From: Herbaspirillum sp. ASV7
GTDB lineage: Bacteria > Pseudomonadota > Gammaproteobacteria > Burkholderiales > Burkholderiaceae_D
Direction of reading: 5' to 3'
DNA: 64,000 nucleotides
NCBI RefSeq assembly: GCF_016429215.1
Contig: NZ_JAELUH010000007.1
Location: 57,016 to 121,015, forward strand
Shown here: positions 9,089-18,375 of the stretch, piece by piece
Layout: each line of letters starts with the position of its first letter
Position numbering within the stretch: the stretch's first letter is position 1
The notes under the pieces: generated by a model
Database searches by the model: none
Seen by the model: only the letters and a program-made list of their open reading frames with translations
What the model was told of the DNA's origin: nothing
Position numbers and translations under genes: made by a program

Positions 9089-10158
9089 ATGATGGGGCGG
9101 GTGCTGTCGCGAATCACCAGGTGCGTGGGGAAGACCTGTTGCACCAGGGGCCTGGGGCCGCGATGCTCGATACAGTCGAGCAGCAGCCGCACGGCGCTGT
9201 CGGACATGTCCAGCATGGGGACGTCGACGCTGGTCAGGGACGGGATGCTGAAATCGTCGTAGCGCATGTTGTCGAAGCCGACCACGCTGATGTCATGGGG
9301 GACCTTCACGCCCAGGTCATGCAGTGCCTTGAGCGCACCCAGCGCCATGCGGTCGTTGCCCAGGAAGATGGCGTCCGGGCGTTCGGCCAGGTTGCACAAC
9401 TGTGCCGCCGCGCGATAACCGCTTTCCAGCGACCAGTCACCGGTGACGATCCATTCCGGACGCGGCACCAGGCCGAATTTTTCCATGCCGTCGAGATAGC
9501 CGAAATAGCGTGCTTCGCTGGAGGTGGGCACCGCGCCTTCGCGCGGCTTCTCCGGCGTGTGGTCTTTCTGAGGCCCGGTCACCAGGGCGATCTTGCGGCA
9601 GCCGGTCTTGACCAGGTGTTCCACCACCGCCAGGGCTGCCTGCCGGTCCGATTGCACCACGTGATGGAAGGCCGGATCGGCCATGCCATAGACCACGCAT
9701 GGAAAACCCAGCCGGTGCAGCTCGGCCAGCACGGGATGGTCGACCTTGTTGACCATGGCAATGAGGCCATCGATGCGTCCTGCCACGAACAGGTCGCGCA
9801 CATAGACCAGAGAGGCCTCGTCGTCCGGCATCAGGTTGCGCTGGAGCAGGGTGTAGCCGACCCGGTCGGCGGCGCGGGTGAGCGTTTGCACCACGTTCTG
9901 GTAGTGCGTGTCCTGGGTGCGCTCCGAACGTTCGTCATAGGACGAGCCATTGAACATCACGCACGCCAGGGTCTTGGTGGAAATGTTGCGCAGCGAGCGG
10001 GCCGCCATGTTGGGGATGAAATTGAGCGAGTCGATGGCGGCCTGTACCAGTTCCCGCGTCTTCGGTGCCACCTTCTGCGGGTGGTTCAGCACCAGCGACA
10101 CCGTCTGGAAACTCACACCGGCTGCCTTGGCAACGTCCTTGATGGTCAGGCGGCTCAT
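9085..10158 (-). CDS. LacI-family transcriptional regulator
   Basis: A 357-residue LacI/GalR regulator. The N-terminal headpiece is MSRLTIKDVAKAAGVSFQTV, with the hinge helix near residues 50-60, followed by a periplasmic-binding-protein-like effector domain. The ATG at 10158 places the helix-turn-helix at the very N-terminus as in all family members; the longer open frame upstream is not expected to be translated. It is the first gene of the minus-strand operon lacI-ugpB-ugpA-ugpE and is divergent from the TonB receptor. Two matching palindromes in between are its likely operators. Control of a Ugp-like importer by LacI rather than PhoB is unusual. Confidence 0.92.
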   Translation of the reverse strand: MSRLTIKDVAKAAGVSFQTVSLVLNHPQKVAPKTRELVQAAIDSLNFIPNMAARSLRNISTKTLACVMFNGSSYDERSERTQDTHYQNVVQTLTRAADRVGYTLLQRNLMPDDEASLVYVRDLFVAGRIDGLIAMVNKVDHPVLAELHRLGFPCVVYGMADPAFHHVVQSDRQAALAVVEHLVKTGCRKIALVTGPQKDHTPEKPREGAVPTSSEARYFGYLDGMEKFGLVPRPEWIVTGDWSLESGYRAAAQLCNLAERPDAIFLGNDRMALGALKALHDLGVKVPHDISVVGFDNMRYDDFSIPSLTSVDVPMLDMSDSAVRLLLDCIEHRGPRPLVQQVFPTHLVIRDSTRPIM

Positions 10159-10370
10159 ATCTCTAAGGGGCGGATGGACGAGGGCGATCCGTTTTCTGGT
10201 CTCATAACTGGGAAAAAGAGTAGGGCCGGGCAGGGTCGTGCAGGCAGGACCGTCCCGGCGCATGGCAGACGAATCATATATGACACCTCGCAAGGTCGGT
10301 CGGAAAAGTTTTTGCAGCCAGCGCGCGCATGTAATCAAGAGGTCATAAAGCTTAGCGACAATACTCAAAA

Positions 10371-10386
10371 ATTAGAACGTTCTAAT
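10371..10386. promoter_or_regulatory. operator 1, LacI-type palindrome
   Basis: A perfect 16-bp palindrome, ATTAGAACGTTCTAAT, with the central CG dyad characteristic of LacI-family operators. It lies 213 bp upstream of the regulator start and 176 bp before the TonB-receptor ATG, in a locally AT-rich stretch. It repeats 96 bp away. Binding by the adjacent LacI protein is inferred from location and form. Confidence 0.75.
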
Positions 10387-10464
10387 GTAAATCTGAAAAG
10401 AATTTCTGCCAATAAACAATGTGATAGGGATCTGTTTGTAAAGAGGTCAGTTTTTTTTGATTTT

Positions 10465-10484
10465 AAATTAGAACGTTCTATTTA
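10465..10484. promoter_or_regulatory. operator 2, LacI-type palindrome
   Basis: The core TAGAACGTTCTA (10469-10480) is identical to operator 1, and imperfect dyad symmetry continues outward into AAA/TTT. The centre-to-centre spacing is 96 bp, about nine helical turns, which would suit DNA looping. It lies about 80 bp before the TonB-receptor ATG, close to where that gene's promoter must be. Confidence 0.72.
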
Positions 10485-10561
10485 AAAAATTTACATCATG
10501 CTCCGCGCCCGCCCGGGCGTCGGCGACAACTTTTGCACGTATTCAATATTCTGGGGAAATC

Positions 10562-13360
10562 ATGTCGTACCAACACGGATGTCAACACTACCTACGATTG
10601 TCGCTGATGAGCCTGGCGATCCTCTCAGTGCTGCCCGTTCTGGCACATGCGGCCGAGGAGAGTGCGGTGGCACCGGCTAGCCAGGAAGACGCACAGCAGG
10701 AAAATGCTCCAGGGACGGTCAAGCGCCTGGAGAGCGTGGTGGTGACGCGCAAGCGCGCCGCGAGCAGTGCCGCAGTGGCCGGCAAGCAGGTGGAAGACCG
10801 CGTCATGGATGGCGTGACCAAGGAGCAGGTCGAGCGCCTGCCTGACTCCAGCGTCACCGATGCGGTCAAGCGCGTTGCCGGCGTGTCGGTGTCCTTCAAC
10901 CCGGACAACGTCAATGGCCGCGACCGGGCCCAGTTCATCGCCATTCGCGGGCTCGACGGCAGCTACAACAATGTCACCCTCAACGGCGCGCCGCTGGCGT
11001 CGGTGGACCAGACCACGCGCAGTGCCCGCACCAACATGCTGCCGGCCTCGATGGTCAAGGAGATCCAGGTCTTGAAGACCTGGCAGCCGGATATGGATCC
11101 CAATGCGGTCGGCGGCTCGGTCGACATCATCAGTCGCAGCGCTTTCGATGATGGCGGCAAGCCCTACTTCAGTGCCACCGGTGCACTGGGCCATTCAGCC
11201 GGTAGCGGCAAGTTCGCTTCGGGCGCCGAAGGCCTGGCCAAGAAGTCCGATGTCACCCTCAGCAATACCTTCGGTCCGGACAAGCGCTTCGGCTACGTGA
11301 TCTCGGCCAACTACGAAAAGGAAAATACCAGCTCCATCGGTCACATGACCACGGACAACATCTTCTACAACTACTACAACGCCAACGGCACCAACGCCAA
11401 TTCGCCGACCGCGGGCGGCCCCAACACGGGCAACGGCATCCCGGTCCCGCAGCAGTTCAAGTACTGGCAACTGCTCAAGAACACCGAGAGCAGCGGCTTC
11501 AACGCCAAGGTGGAAGGGCGCTTTACCCCTGACATCTACGGTTTTGTCGGTTTCGGCTACAACAACGACACCACGCATACCCTGCGCAACGAGACCTTCA
11601 TCGACGACAGCCGCAGCACCGGCAGCAACCCCGTGCTGAACCAGACCGCCACCAGCGGGCAGTTCGCCCGTGGCGAGGCCGAGGCGGGTGACATGCTGTC
11701 CACCATCAAGCGTACCGTCACCTCGCTGCAAGGGGGGATGGACTGGAAGCTGGACGACAGCCAGACCCTCTCGCTGCGTTCCTCCTTCTCGGAAGCCAAG
11801 CACCGCGAGCCGCGCCTGATGGCCAAGTACATCTTCGCCAACTTCGCCTATCCGGGCGCCGGCTCGGCCCCGACCCTCAGCGGCACCAGCGCGCTGGGGA
11901 TGAGCTACAACACCTCCAGCTTCGAGCCGTCGGTGGCGCTCAACAACCCATCCAATTTCACCAATCTGAACAACTGGCAGGCCTACTACTGGCGCAAGGA
12001 AGAGATCCGCATCGACGACCAGGTCGGCGACATCAAGCTGGACTACCGCTGGAATATGGACCAGGACGCGCGCGGCCTGGGGGCGGCTGTGGGGGTGGAC
12101 TACCGGCGCCTGGAGCATAGCTATGACGACACCAGCATCCAGTACTATCCGACCGCTGGCGGCCTCACGCTGGCGGGCAACGGTTCGGTGTCGAGCACCA
12201 TCATGCCCTACAGCGGCGGCTTGCCCTTCATCCTGGTCGATTCCGGTCGCGCCTGGCAGCAGTTTGCGGCCAACCAGAACCTGATCGCTGCCAGCAGCGC
12301 CAATACCGCCAACAGCCTGCAGAGCAACTATTCGCACAGTGAGCAGACTGCCGCGCTCTACGGGATGGGGGCCTATCGCGCCGATGGCTGGAGTGCCCTG
12401 TTCGGCTTGCGCCAGGACAGTACCAACCTCTCCACCACCGGCAACGTGCGCAGCGTCAGCAACGGCGTCACCAGCTGGGTCTCGCAGAGCAAGGAGTCGA
12501 GCTACAACTACCTGTTGCCGGCCGCCTCGGTGACGCTCAACGCTACCGATGCCCTCAGGCTCAAGCTGGCCGCCAGCCAGACCATCGGCCGTCCCAACTT
12601 CGATGCCTACGCGCCCAACACCACGATCACCCAGAACACCGACGGCTCGGTCACCGTGACGCAGGGCAATCCGGACATCAAGCCGCGCGAATCCAACAAC
12701 CTGGATGTCTCGGCAGAGTGGTACCTGCCCAATTCCAACCTGTTGTCGGTGGCCTTGTTCAACAAGAACATCAAGAACGAGATCTATACCCTCACCAGCC
12801 AGGGAAGCATGTTCTACAACGGCGCTACCCGGGCAGCTGCGATCACGCAGCCGGTCAATGCCTCCAGTTCCAAGATCAACGGCGTGGAGCTGAACTACGT
12901 ACAGAATTCGCTGGGCTGGATCAGTCCGGCATTGCGTGGCCTGGGGTTCAGCGCCAACCTAAGCTTCCTGAACGGCCAGCTCAATGCCGCCACCAGCTCC
13001 GGTACCACCCGTACCATCAAGAACCTGGTCAACCAGCCCGACCAGATCCGCAACCTGACGCTGTTCTACAACTACCAGCAACTGGGGGTGAGCGCCGCCT
13101 ACAACTGGACCGGCCGCAGCCTGCGCCTGGTCGACGCCAGCCTGCCCAGCCAGGACGTCTACTGGCAACCGCGCAAGCAGATCGACCTGCAGGCGCGCTA
13201 CGACCTGGGCCATGGCTGGCGGGCCTTTGCCGAGGTGGCCAACCTGACCAACTCGCCCGTCACCAGTGTCACCGGCCCCAACAAGGACCTGCTCAAGGAC
13301 ACCTTCTCGCTGGGCCGGATGTTCTGGGTCGGGGTGAACTACAGCCCCAAGAATCTCTGA
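10562..13360 (+). CDS. TonB-dependent outer-membrane receptor
   Basis: A 932-residue TonB-dependent receptor of the large Xanthomonas/Caulobacter-type class. It has a signal peptide (residues 1-30, ending VLAHA), a linker with a TonB box-like ESVVVTRKRA, a plug domain (about 75-190, RLPDSSVTDAVKRVAGVSV), and a 22-strand barrel ending in an aromatic strand (GRMFWVGVNYSPKNL). It would import a bulky substrate across the outer membrane. The genes for its own ExbB, ExbD and TonB follow directly, then a phospholipase C and a glycerophosphodiesterase. This suggests a phospholipid-derived phosphodiester as substrate. GGGGA precedes the ATG. Confidence 0.93.
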   Translation: MSYQHGCQHYLRLSLMSLAILSVLPVLAHAAEESAVAPASQEDAQQENAPGTVKRLESVVVTRKRAASSAAVAGKQVEDRVMDGVTKEQVERLPDSSVTDAVKRVAGVSVSFNPDNVNGRDRAQFIAIRGLDGSYNNVTLNGAPLASVDQTTRSARTNMLPASMVKEIQVLKTWQPDMDPNAVGGSVDIISRSAFDDGGKPYFSATGALGHSAGSGKFASGAEGLAKKSDVTLSNTFGPDKRFGYVISANYEKENTSSIGHMTTDNIFYNYYNANGTNANSPTAGGPNTGNGIPVPQQFKYWQLLKNTESSGFNAKVEGRFTPDIYGFVGFGYNNDTTHTLRNETFIDDSRSTGSNPVLNQTATSGQFARGEAEAGDMLSTIKRTVTSLQGGMDWKLDDSQTLSLRSSFSEAKHREPRLMAKYIFANFAYPGAGSAPTLSGTSALGMSYNTSSFEPSVALNNPSNFTNLNNWQAYYWRKEEIRIDDQVGDIKLDYRWNMDQDARGLGAAVGVDYRRLEHSYDDTSIQYYPTAGGLTLAGNGSVSSTIMPYSGGLPFILVDSGRAWQQFAANQNLIAASSANTANSLQSNYSHSEQTAALYGMGAYRADGWSALFGLRQDSTNLSTTGNVRSVSNGVTSWVSQSKESSYNYLLPAASVTLNATDALRLKLAASQTIGRPNFDAYAPNTTITQNTDGSVTVTQGNPDIKPRESNNLDVSAEWYLPNSNLLSVALFNKNIKNEIYTLTSQGSMFYNGATRAAAITQPVNASSSKINGVELNYVQNSLGWISPALRGLGFSANLSFLNGQLNAATSSGTTRTIKNLVNQPDQIRNLTLFYNYQQLGVSAAYNWTGRSLRLVDASLPSQDVYWQPRKQIDLQARYDLGHGWRAFAEVANLTNSPVTSVTGPNKDLLKDTFSLGRMFWVGVNYSPKNL

Positions 13361-13417
13361 CATCCCTGATGAACCTGTTTGTTTTTTCGTTTGCCTTTTC
13401 TTTTGCAAGGATCTGCC

Positions 13418-14143
13418 ATGTCCAATCTTGAACAACTCCTGGATCTAAGTCGCCAATCGATGGGCATCATTCCCGTCCTGGCCCTGCTATTGCTGGTGGT
13501 GCTGGCCGTCGCGGTCGAGCGTTGCCTGTTCTTTGCGAAGTGCCTGCCCTCCGGCAAGATGATCGACCTGGCGCTGACCCAGGCCGATCATCGCAGCGAG
13601 GCACAATTGCAGGACATCGCGCAGACCTACCGCGCCACCGTATTCGGCCCGACGCTGCAGGCAGCGGTGCAATCGCGCGGGCTGGCCTCGGGCGAGGCGA
13701 TGGATCACTACATCGACGAGAGCATCGTGCGTACCATGCCCGAGCTGGACAAATACCTGTGGATGCTGGGTGCAGCCATTACGCTGGGCCCGCTGATCGG
13801 CTTGCTGGGGACCATCATCGGCATCACCGAATCCTTCAACGTGCTCGGTACGGCCGGCGGCGGTACGGGCGAGGTGACCAATGGCATCGGCCACTCGCTG
13901 CTGGCCACCGGTTGCGGCCTGCTGGTGGCCATCGCCGGGGTGGCGGCCAACAGCTATTGCGCCAAGCGCGTGCGCCTGGCCCTGCTGGAACTGGACCTGA
14001 TCAAGCTCATCTTCATCAAGCAGCGCTATCTGCACGAGCAGGCCGGTGAACACCGCCATGTGGCGCCAGCGCAGTCCGAGACAGCACCGCGCACCGGTGT
14101 CAAGCGCGTGACCGACATGGCCTACGCGGGAGCGGCATCATGA
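13418..14143 (+). CDS. exbB: ExbB/MotA/TolQ-family proton channel protein
   Basis: A 241-residue inner-membrane subunit of the TonB energising complex. It has an N-terminal membrane helix (about 17-36) and a TM2-TM3 hairpin (ITLGPLIGLLGTIIGITESF and GHSLLATGCGLLVAIAGVAA). The start is the ATG at 13418 with AAGGA seven bases upstream; an in-frame ATG 39 bases upstream has no comparable site. It overlaps exbD by 4 bp. Its position after the receptor suggests a dedicated energiser for that receptor. Confidence 0.92.
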   Translation: MSNLEQLLDLSRQSMGIIPVLALLLLVVLAVAVERCLFFAKCLPSGKMIDLALTQADHRSEAQLQDIAQTYRATVFGPTLQAAVQSRGLASGEAMDHYIDESIVRTMPELDKYLWMLGAAITLGPLIGLLGTIIGITESFNVLGTAGGGTGEVTNGIGHSLLATGCGLLVAIAGVAANSYCAKRVRLALLELDLIKLIFIKQRYLHEQAGEHRHVAPAQSETAPRTGVKRVTDMAYAGAAS

Positions 14144-14538
14144 GCCGGACCCGTTATCTGCAAGCCGAGGAGCCGCATATCGAGATCATCCCGATGATCG
14201 ACATCATGATGTTCCTGCTGATCTTCTTCATGGTCACCATGCTCAAGATGATCGATGTCAGCGGCGTCAAGATCAACGTCCCGCAGGCGGCCAGTGCGGC
14301 CACGCTGCCCAGCAAGTCCTTGAGCATCGTGGTCACCCGCGAGGGCGAGATGATCTTCGAGGGCAAGACCGTGGACCGGGATACCCTGGTCGCCACCCTC
14401 AAGGAACGGGCCCAGAGCGCCAAGCTGGAGGTGCTGGTGGCGGGCGACAAGGACGTGTCGCTGGAAAACCTGTTGCATGTGATGGATGTCGCCCGCGCCG
14501 CCGGGGTCGAGGACATCGGTATCGCAGCCAAGCGGTGA
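14140..14538 (+). CDS. exbD: ExbD/TolR-family biopolymer transport protein
   Basis: A 132-residue protein with a short cytoplasmic N-terminus and one membrane helix (about 22-41, IDIMMFLLIFFMVTMLKM). The conserved Asp just inside that helix is the proton-carrying residue of the family. A periplasmic ExbD domain follows. Translation is coupled to exbB through an ATGA overlap, and tonB starts 7 bp after its stop. Confidence 0.93.
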   Translation: MSRTRYLQAEEPHIEIIPMIDIMMFLLIFFMVTMLKMIDVSGVKINVPQAASAATLPSKSLSIVVTREGEMIFEGKTVDRDTLVATLKERAQSAKLEVLVAGDKDVSLENLLHVMDVARAAGVEDIGIAAKR

Positions 14539-14545
14539 GCCGGTC

Positions 14546-15241
14546 ATGAGTGATTCCATGGTCCTGTCGCAGGGCGGCATGTCGCCTGTGCGCATCGATG
14601 CCCCCGCCTTGCGCTGGCCGGTGGCCATTGCCGTCGCCCTGGCCGTCGAGTGCGCTATCGTGCTCCTGGGCTGGCCGGCGCAGCATCCTGCCGCGCCGGT
14701 GGAGCAGCCGGTGAAGGTGATGAAGCTGGTGAGCATCGCCGATGTCCCCGGTCCTGCAGAGGCGCCGCCACCGCTGCCCACGCCTCCCAAGCCCGCACCC
14801 AAGCCCACGCACACACCCAAGCCAGCACCGGTGCCGCAGCCGGTCAAGCCGGCGGCTACGCCCGAGGTGGCGGCAGCGGCCCCGGTGGCCGATGCCGCCC
14901 CGGCCCCGGCGCAGGCAGTTGCCAGTCCGGCGGCGCCGAGCGCCCCAGCCACGCCGGCACCGGCCAAGCCCGAACCCGGCGCGGTGCGACGCGGCCTGGT
15001 GCCGCTGGTACGGGTCGAGCCCGAGTATCCGCCGCGTGCGCTGGCCAGCAATACCGAAGGCTTCGTCGTGGCCCACGTGACCATCGAGCGGGATGGGTCG
15101 GTGAGCGCCGTGAAGATCGTCAAGGCGCAACCCGCCAGGATGTTCGAGCAGGCGGCCACGCGCGCCCTGATGCAATGGAAGTTCTCGCAGAACGATGGCC
15201 CGGTACTGGGCGAGGTCGAACTGCGTTTCAGCCTGAACTGA
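14546..15241 (+). CDS. tonB: TonB family energy-transducing protein
   Basis: A 231-residue TonB. It has an N-terminal membrane anchor (about 22-42, WPVAIAVALAVECAIVLLG), a periplasm-spanning Pro/Lys/Ala-rich linker (PPKPAPKPTHTPKPAPVP), and a C-terminal TonB domain (about 150-231, RVEPEYPPRALASNTEGFV). It links ExbBD to the receptor encoded two genes upstream. The ATG at 14546 fits the anchor; a longer open frame overlapping exbD is not preferred. The phospholipase gene begins 11 bp after its stop. Confidence 0.92.
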   Translation: MSDSMVLSQGGMSPVRIDAPALRWPVAIAVALAVECAIVLLGWPAQHPAAPVEQPVKVMKLVSIADVPGPAEAPPPLPTPPKPAPKPTHTPKPAPVPQPVKPAATPEVAAAAPVADAAPAPAQAVASPAAPSAPATPAPAKPEPGAVRRGLVPLVRVEPEYPPRALASNTEGFVVAHVTIERDGSVSAVKIVKAQPARMFEQAATRALMQWKFSQNDGPVLGEVELRFSLN

Positions 15242-15252
15242 GGAAATCGTCG

Positions 15253-17340
15253 ATGAAAAGAACAACGCATGGCCGACGTGGCTTCCTGCAACTGGCGGCC
15301 CGCTCCGGCGCCGCCGCGCTGACGGTGGCCAGCCTGCCGGCCAGCATCCGCAAGGCACTGGCGATTGCGCCGTCTTCCCCCACGGGGACGATCAAGGACG
15401 TCAAGAACGTGGTCATCCTGATGCAGGAGAACCGCTCGTTCGACCACTACTTCGGCACCATGAAAGGGGTGCGGGGCTTTGCGGACCCGATTCCCAAGCC
15501 CTTGCCCGATGGCAGCCCGGTATTCCACCAGCGTGACCGGCATGGCCAGCTGGTCCTGCCGTATCGGCTGGAGATGGCCACCACCAGCGCCGGCCGCGCC
15601 GGCGGCAAGCTGCCGCATGCCTGGCGTGACCAGCACGCGGCCTGGAACAAGGGGCGCTACGACCAGTGGATAGAGGCCAAGAAGGATACGGTGACGATGG
15701 GCTATTTCACCCGCGCCGATCTGCCTTTCCACTATGCACTGGCCGAGGCCTTCACCATCTGCGATGCCTACCATTGCTCGGTGCTGGGCTCGACCAATCC
15801 CAATCGCTTCCACATGATGGCCGGCGGCATCGACCTGCAGGGACAGGCCGGTGGCCCCATGACCTACCAGCCACGCACGGGTACCTGGTCCGGCGTGCCG
15901 GGCCAGCCGCGGGTGGGGGCCGACAGCTACCACTGGACGACCTATCCCGAGCGCCTGGAACAGCATCAGGTCTCCTGGAAGGTCTACCAGGGTACCGACA
16001 ATCCCGACCAGGACAACGGCGACTATCCCAGCGATTTCAATGTCCTCCAGTACTTCTTCCGGCAGTACCAGGAGGCCGCCGTCGAGTCGCCGCTGTGGCA
16101 GAAGGCGTGCAGCAAGTTCACGCTGGCGGACCTGGCCCGTGACGTGCAGCAGGGCAGCCTGCCCCAGGTGTCGTGGCTGATGCCGCCCAAGCTCAGTTGC
16201 GAGCATCCGGACCGCACGCCGGGTTATGGCGCGCATTACCTGAGCCAGGTACTCGATATCCTGACCGCCAACCCGGCCGTATGGGCCAGTACCGTCCTGC
16301 TGGTCAACTACGATGAGAACGACGGCTTCTTCGATCACATGATGCCGCCTACGCCGCCCCTGAACGAGCGGCAGGGGCTGTCCACGGCGGAGGTCACCAA
16401 GGAGTTCCACCGCCTGGGCGACTACGTCAATGCGGCCGACGATCTGCCGGCCGGTCTTGGGGCGCGGGTGCCGATGATGGTGATCTCGCCCTGGTCCAAG
16501 GGTGGTTTCGTCTGTTCGGAAGTATTTGACCATACCTCGGTGATCCGTTTCCTGGAACAGGTCTTCGATGTCCATGAGCCCAACATCAGCCCCTGGCGCC
16601 GCGCGGTCTGCGGGGACCTGAGCTCGGCGTTCGACTTCCGTCGTCGCGATGCCGGCCATCCCGGCTTGCCCGATACCTCGGCCTATCCGGCCCTGTCGGA
16701 CGCGCAAGCCAGCCTGCCGCCGCCCCGGCCGCCGGCAACACCGGTCATGCCGCAGCAGGAGCGCGGCATGCGGCCTGCACGGGCGCTGCCCTATGATTTG
16801 GCGGTGCGGGAGCGCAGCGGCAGGGATGGTCATGTCGTCCTGGACTTCCTCAATCCCGGACGGGCTGGCGTGGTCTACCAGGTGTATTCGAACCAGGACG
16901 AGGATCGCTACAAGACCTTCACGGTGGAGCCGGGCAAGTCGCTCTCGGGGCAGTGGGCGGGCAGGGCGGTCGATGGTGGCTACGATCTCAAGGTCTATGG
17001 GCCCAACGGCTTCCTGCGCGAGTTCCGTGGCCAGCGGCATGGCCGGGATCGGGCCGAGCCAGTGGTGCAGGCTACCCACGATGGACAGGCCGGGGAGCTG
17101 GTGGTGGTGCTGGAAAACCTCGGCGACCAGCCATTGACGGTGACCGTCACCGACCTGGCGCATGGCCGCGCACCGCAGGGCCTGGTGCTGCAGCCGGGGC
17201 GCCCCTACACGCAGCGCTGGCCCTTGGCCAGCAGCCACCATTGGTACGACCTGGTGTACCAGGCCGAGGGCTTGCCGGGCTTCGCCAGAAGGCTGGCGGG
17301 GCATGTCGAGACCGGACAGCCTTCCTACTTCAGCACCTAG
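15253..17340 (+). CDS. plcN: Tat-exported phospholipase C (phosphoesterase family)
   Basis: A 695-residue enzyme of the bacterial phosphocholine-preferring phospholipase C family. A twin-arginine signal (GRRGFLQLAARSGAAALTVA, about 7-26) directs folded export. The catalytic block MQENRSFDHYFG (about 57-68), the middle motif YDENDGFFDHM (about 353-363), and two C-terminal beta-rich domains (about 505-690) are in the expected order. It would cleave phosphatidylcholine or sphingomyelin to phosphocholine, or act on other head groups. TGAGGA spans the end of tonB and serves as ribosome-binding site. The gene symbol marks the family; head-group preference cannot be read from sequence. Confidence 0.9.
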   Translation: MKRTTHGRRGFLQLAARSGAAALTVASLPASIRKALAIAPSSPTGTIKDVKNVVILMQENRSFDHYFGTMKGVRGFADPIPKPLPDGSPVFHQRDRHGQLVLPYRLEMATTSAGRAGGKLPHAWRDQHAAWNKGRYDQWIEAKKDTVTMGYFTRADLPFHYALAEAFTICDAYHCSVLGSTNPNRFHMMAGGIDLQGQAGGPMTYQPRTGTWSGVPGQPRVGADSYHWTTYPERLEQHQVSWKVYQGTDNPDQDNGDYPSDFNVLQYFFRQYQEAAVESPLWQKACSKFTLADLARDVQQGSLPQVSWLMPPKLSCEHPDRTPGYGAHYLSQVLDILTANPAVWASTVLLVNYDENDGFFDHMMPPTPPLNERQGLSTAEVTKEFHRLGDYVNAADDLPAGLGARVPMMVISPWSKGGFVCSEVFDHTSVIRFLEQVFDVHEPNISPWRRAVCGDLSSAFDFRRRDAGHPGLPDTSAYPALSDAQASLPPPRPPATPVMPQQERGMRPARALPYDLAVRERSGRDGHVVLDFLNPGRAGVVYQVYSNQDEDRYKTFTVEPGKSLSGQWAGRAVDGGYDLKVYGPNGFLREFRGQRHGRDRAEPVVQATHDGQAGELVVVLENLGDQPLTVTVTDLAHGRAPQGLVLQPGRPYTQRWPLASSHHWYDLVYQAEGLPGFARRLAGHVETGQPSYFST

Positions 17341-17376
17341 CGCCTGCGGGATGGTGCGTCATTTTCCGGGATCGTC

Positions 17377-18300
17377 ATGACCTTCCTTCGTCATTGTCTT
17401 GCAAGCTGCGTTCTCTACCTGCTCATGGATCAAGTACAAGCCTTTCCGGCATGGCGCCAGTCGGCGCTGGCCGACCCTGCCGGTGTGGTGCTGGTGACCT
17501 CGCACCGGGCCTGCTGGAAGGAGACCTCGGAAAATTCGCTGGATGGTATTGCCCGTTGCATTGCCGACGGGATCGATATCGGTGAAATCGATGTGCGCAC
17601 CACCCGTGATGGTGCTTTGGTGTTGATGCATGACGAGACGGTGGATCGCACCACCGACGGGCAGGGGGCGGTGGCCGAGCTGAGCCTGGACCAGATCCGC
17701 CGTCTCAGGCTGCGCCAGCGCGGTGGCGGTGCCGATACGGCCATGACGGCACGCCGCGTGCCGACCTTGCAGGAAGCGCTGGCCCTGGCGCGGGGAAGGA
17801 TCCTGCTCAATCTGGACGTCAAGGCGGCGCAGATCCCGGTCCTGGTTGCGGCGATCATGGAAACCGATACGGTCCGTGATGTGCTGCTCAATGTCGATAC
17901 CGATGCCGATCCGCGCTTGCTGGCCTGGGTGCGTTCACTGGGGATTGCGATGCAGGTCCTGTATTTCGACAACCGTGCTGGCGCCGACCGGGCGGCCCAA
18001 TGGCAGGCGCTCCCAAGGCTGCAGCCGACGTCGCTGCAGCTGATCTTCCGCGATCCTGATGTCATCGGGCAGGCGCGCCAGGCGGTGCAGAGCGAGCCGG
18101 TGCGCATTTTCGTCAATACCATGGCGCTGGACATTGCCAGCGGGCATCCCATGGATCTTTCCGGCTCTTACCTGGATAGCGAGGCCATTAGGCATCCGGA
18201 ACAGGTCTGGGGACCGCTGATCGAGCGCGGCGCCAGCATCATCCAGACCGACGAGCCGCAGCGCCTGTTGCGCTGGTTGCGCCAGCAGGGATGGCGCTGA
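17377..18300 (+). CDS. glpQ: periplasmic glycerophosphodiester phosphodiesterase
   Basis: A 307-residue GDPD-family enzyme with a probable signal peptide (residues 1-23, ending QVQA). Catalytic motifs are HRACWKETSENS (about 45-56), EIDVRTTRDG (about 69-78) and LMHD (about 82-85), holding the two His and the metal-binding Glu and Asp. It would hydrolyse glycerophosphodiesters to glycerol-3-phosphate plus alcohol. It ends the receptor-exbBD-tonB-plc operon. Its product would be a ligand for the Ugp-like importer on the opposite strand. UgpQ is the cytoplasmic relative; this one appears exported. Confidence 0.88.
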   Translation: MTFLRHCLASCVLYLLMDQVQAFPAWRQSALADPAGVVLVTSHRACWKETSENSLDGIARCIADGIDIGEIDVRTTRDGALVLMHDETVDRTTDGQGAVAELSLDQIRRLRLRQRGGGADTAMTARRVPTLQEALALARGRILLNLDVKAAQIPVLVAAIMETDTVRDVLLNVDTDADPRLLAWVRSLGIAMQVLYFDNRAGADRAAQWQALPRLQPTSLQLIFRDPDVIGQARQAVQSEPVRIFVNTMALDIASGHPMDLSGSYLDSEAIRHPEQVWGPLIERGASIIQTDEPQRLLRWLRQQGWR

Positions 18301-18343
18301 GGTCGCTGAGGTATGTGCCAAGCCGGTAGCTTGCGTACCGGCG

Positions 18344-18375
18344 AAAAAAAAGCCCACGACCTTGCGGTGTGGGCT
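18344..18375 (-). terminator. intrinsic terminator (minus strand)
   Basis: Stem AGCCCAC/GTGGGCT with an inner ACC/GGT extension and TTGC loop, followed on the minus strand by eight T residues. There is no T-run on the plus side, so it serves minus-strand transcripts: the candidate sRNA and read-through from the NRDE gene. Confidence 0.88.

Noticed and set aside
14122..17304. Open frame of about 1060 codons antisense to exbD, tonB and the phospholipase gene
   Set aside because: It runs opposite genes with clear domains, has His/Gln/Arg-rich composition typical of GC-rich antisense frames, and no family motif.
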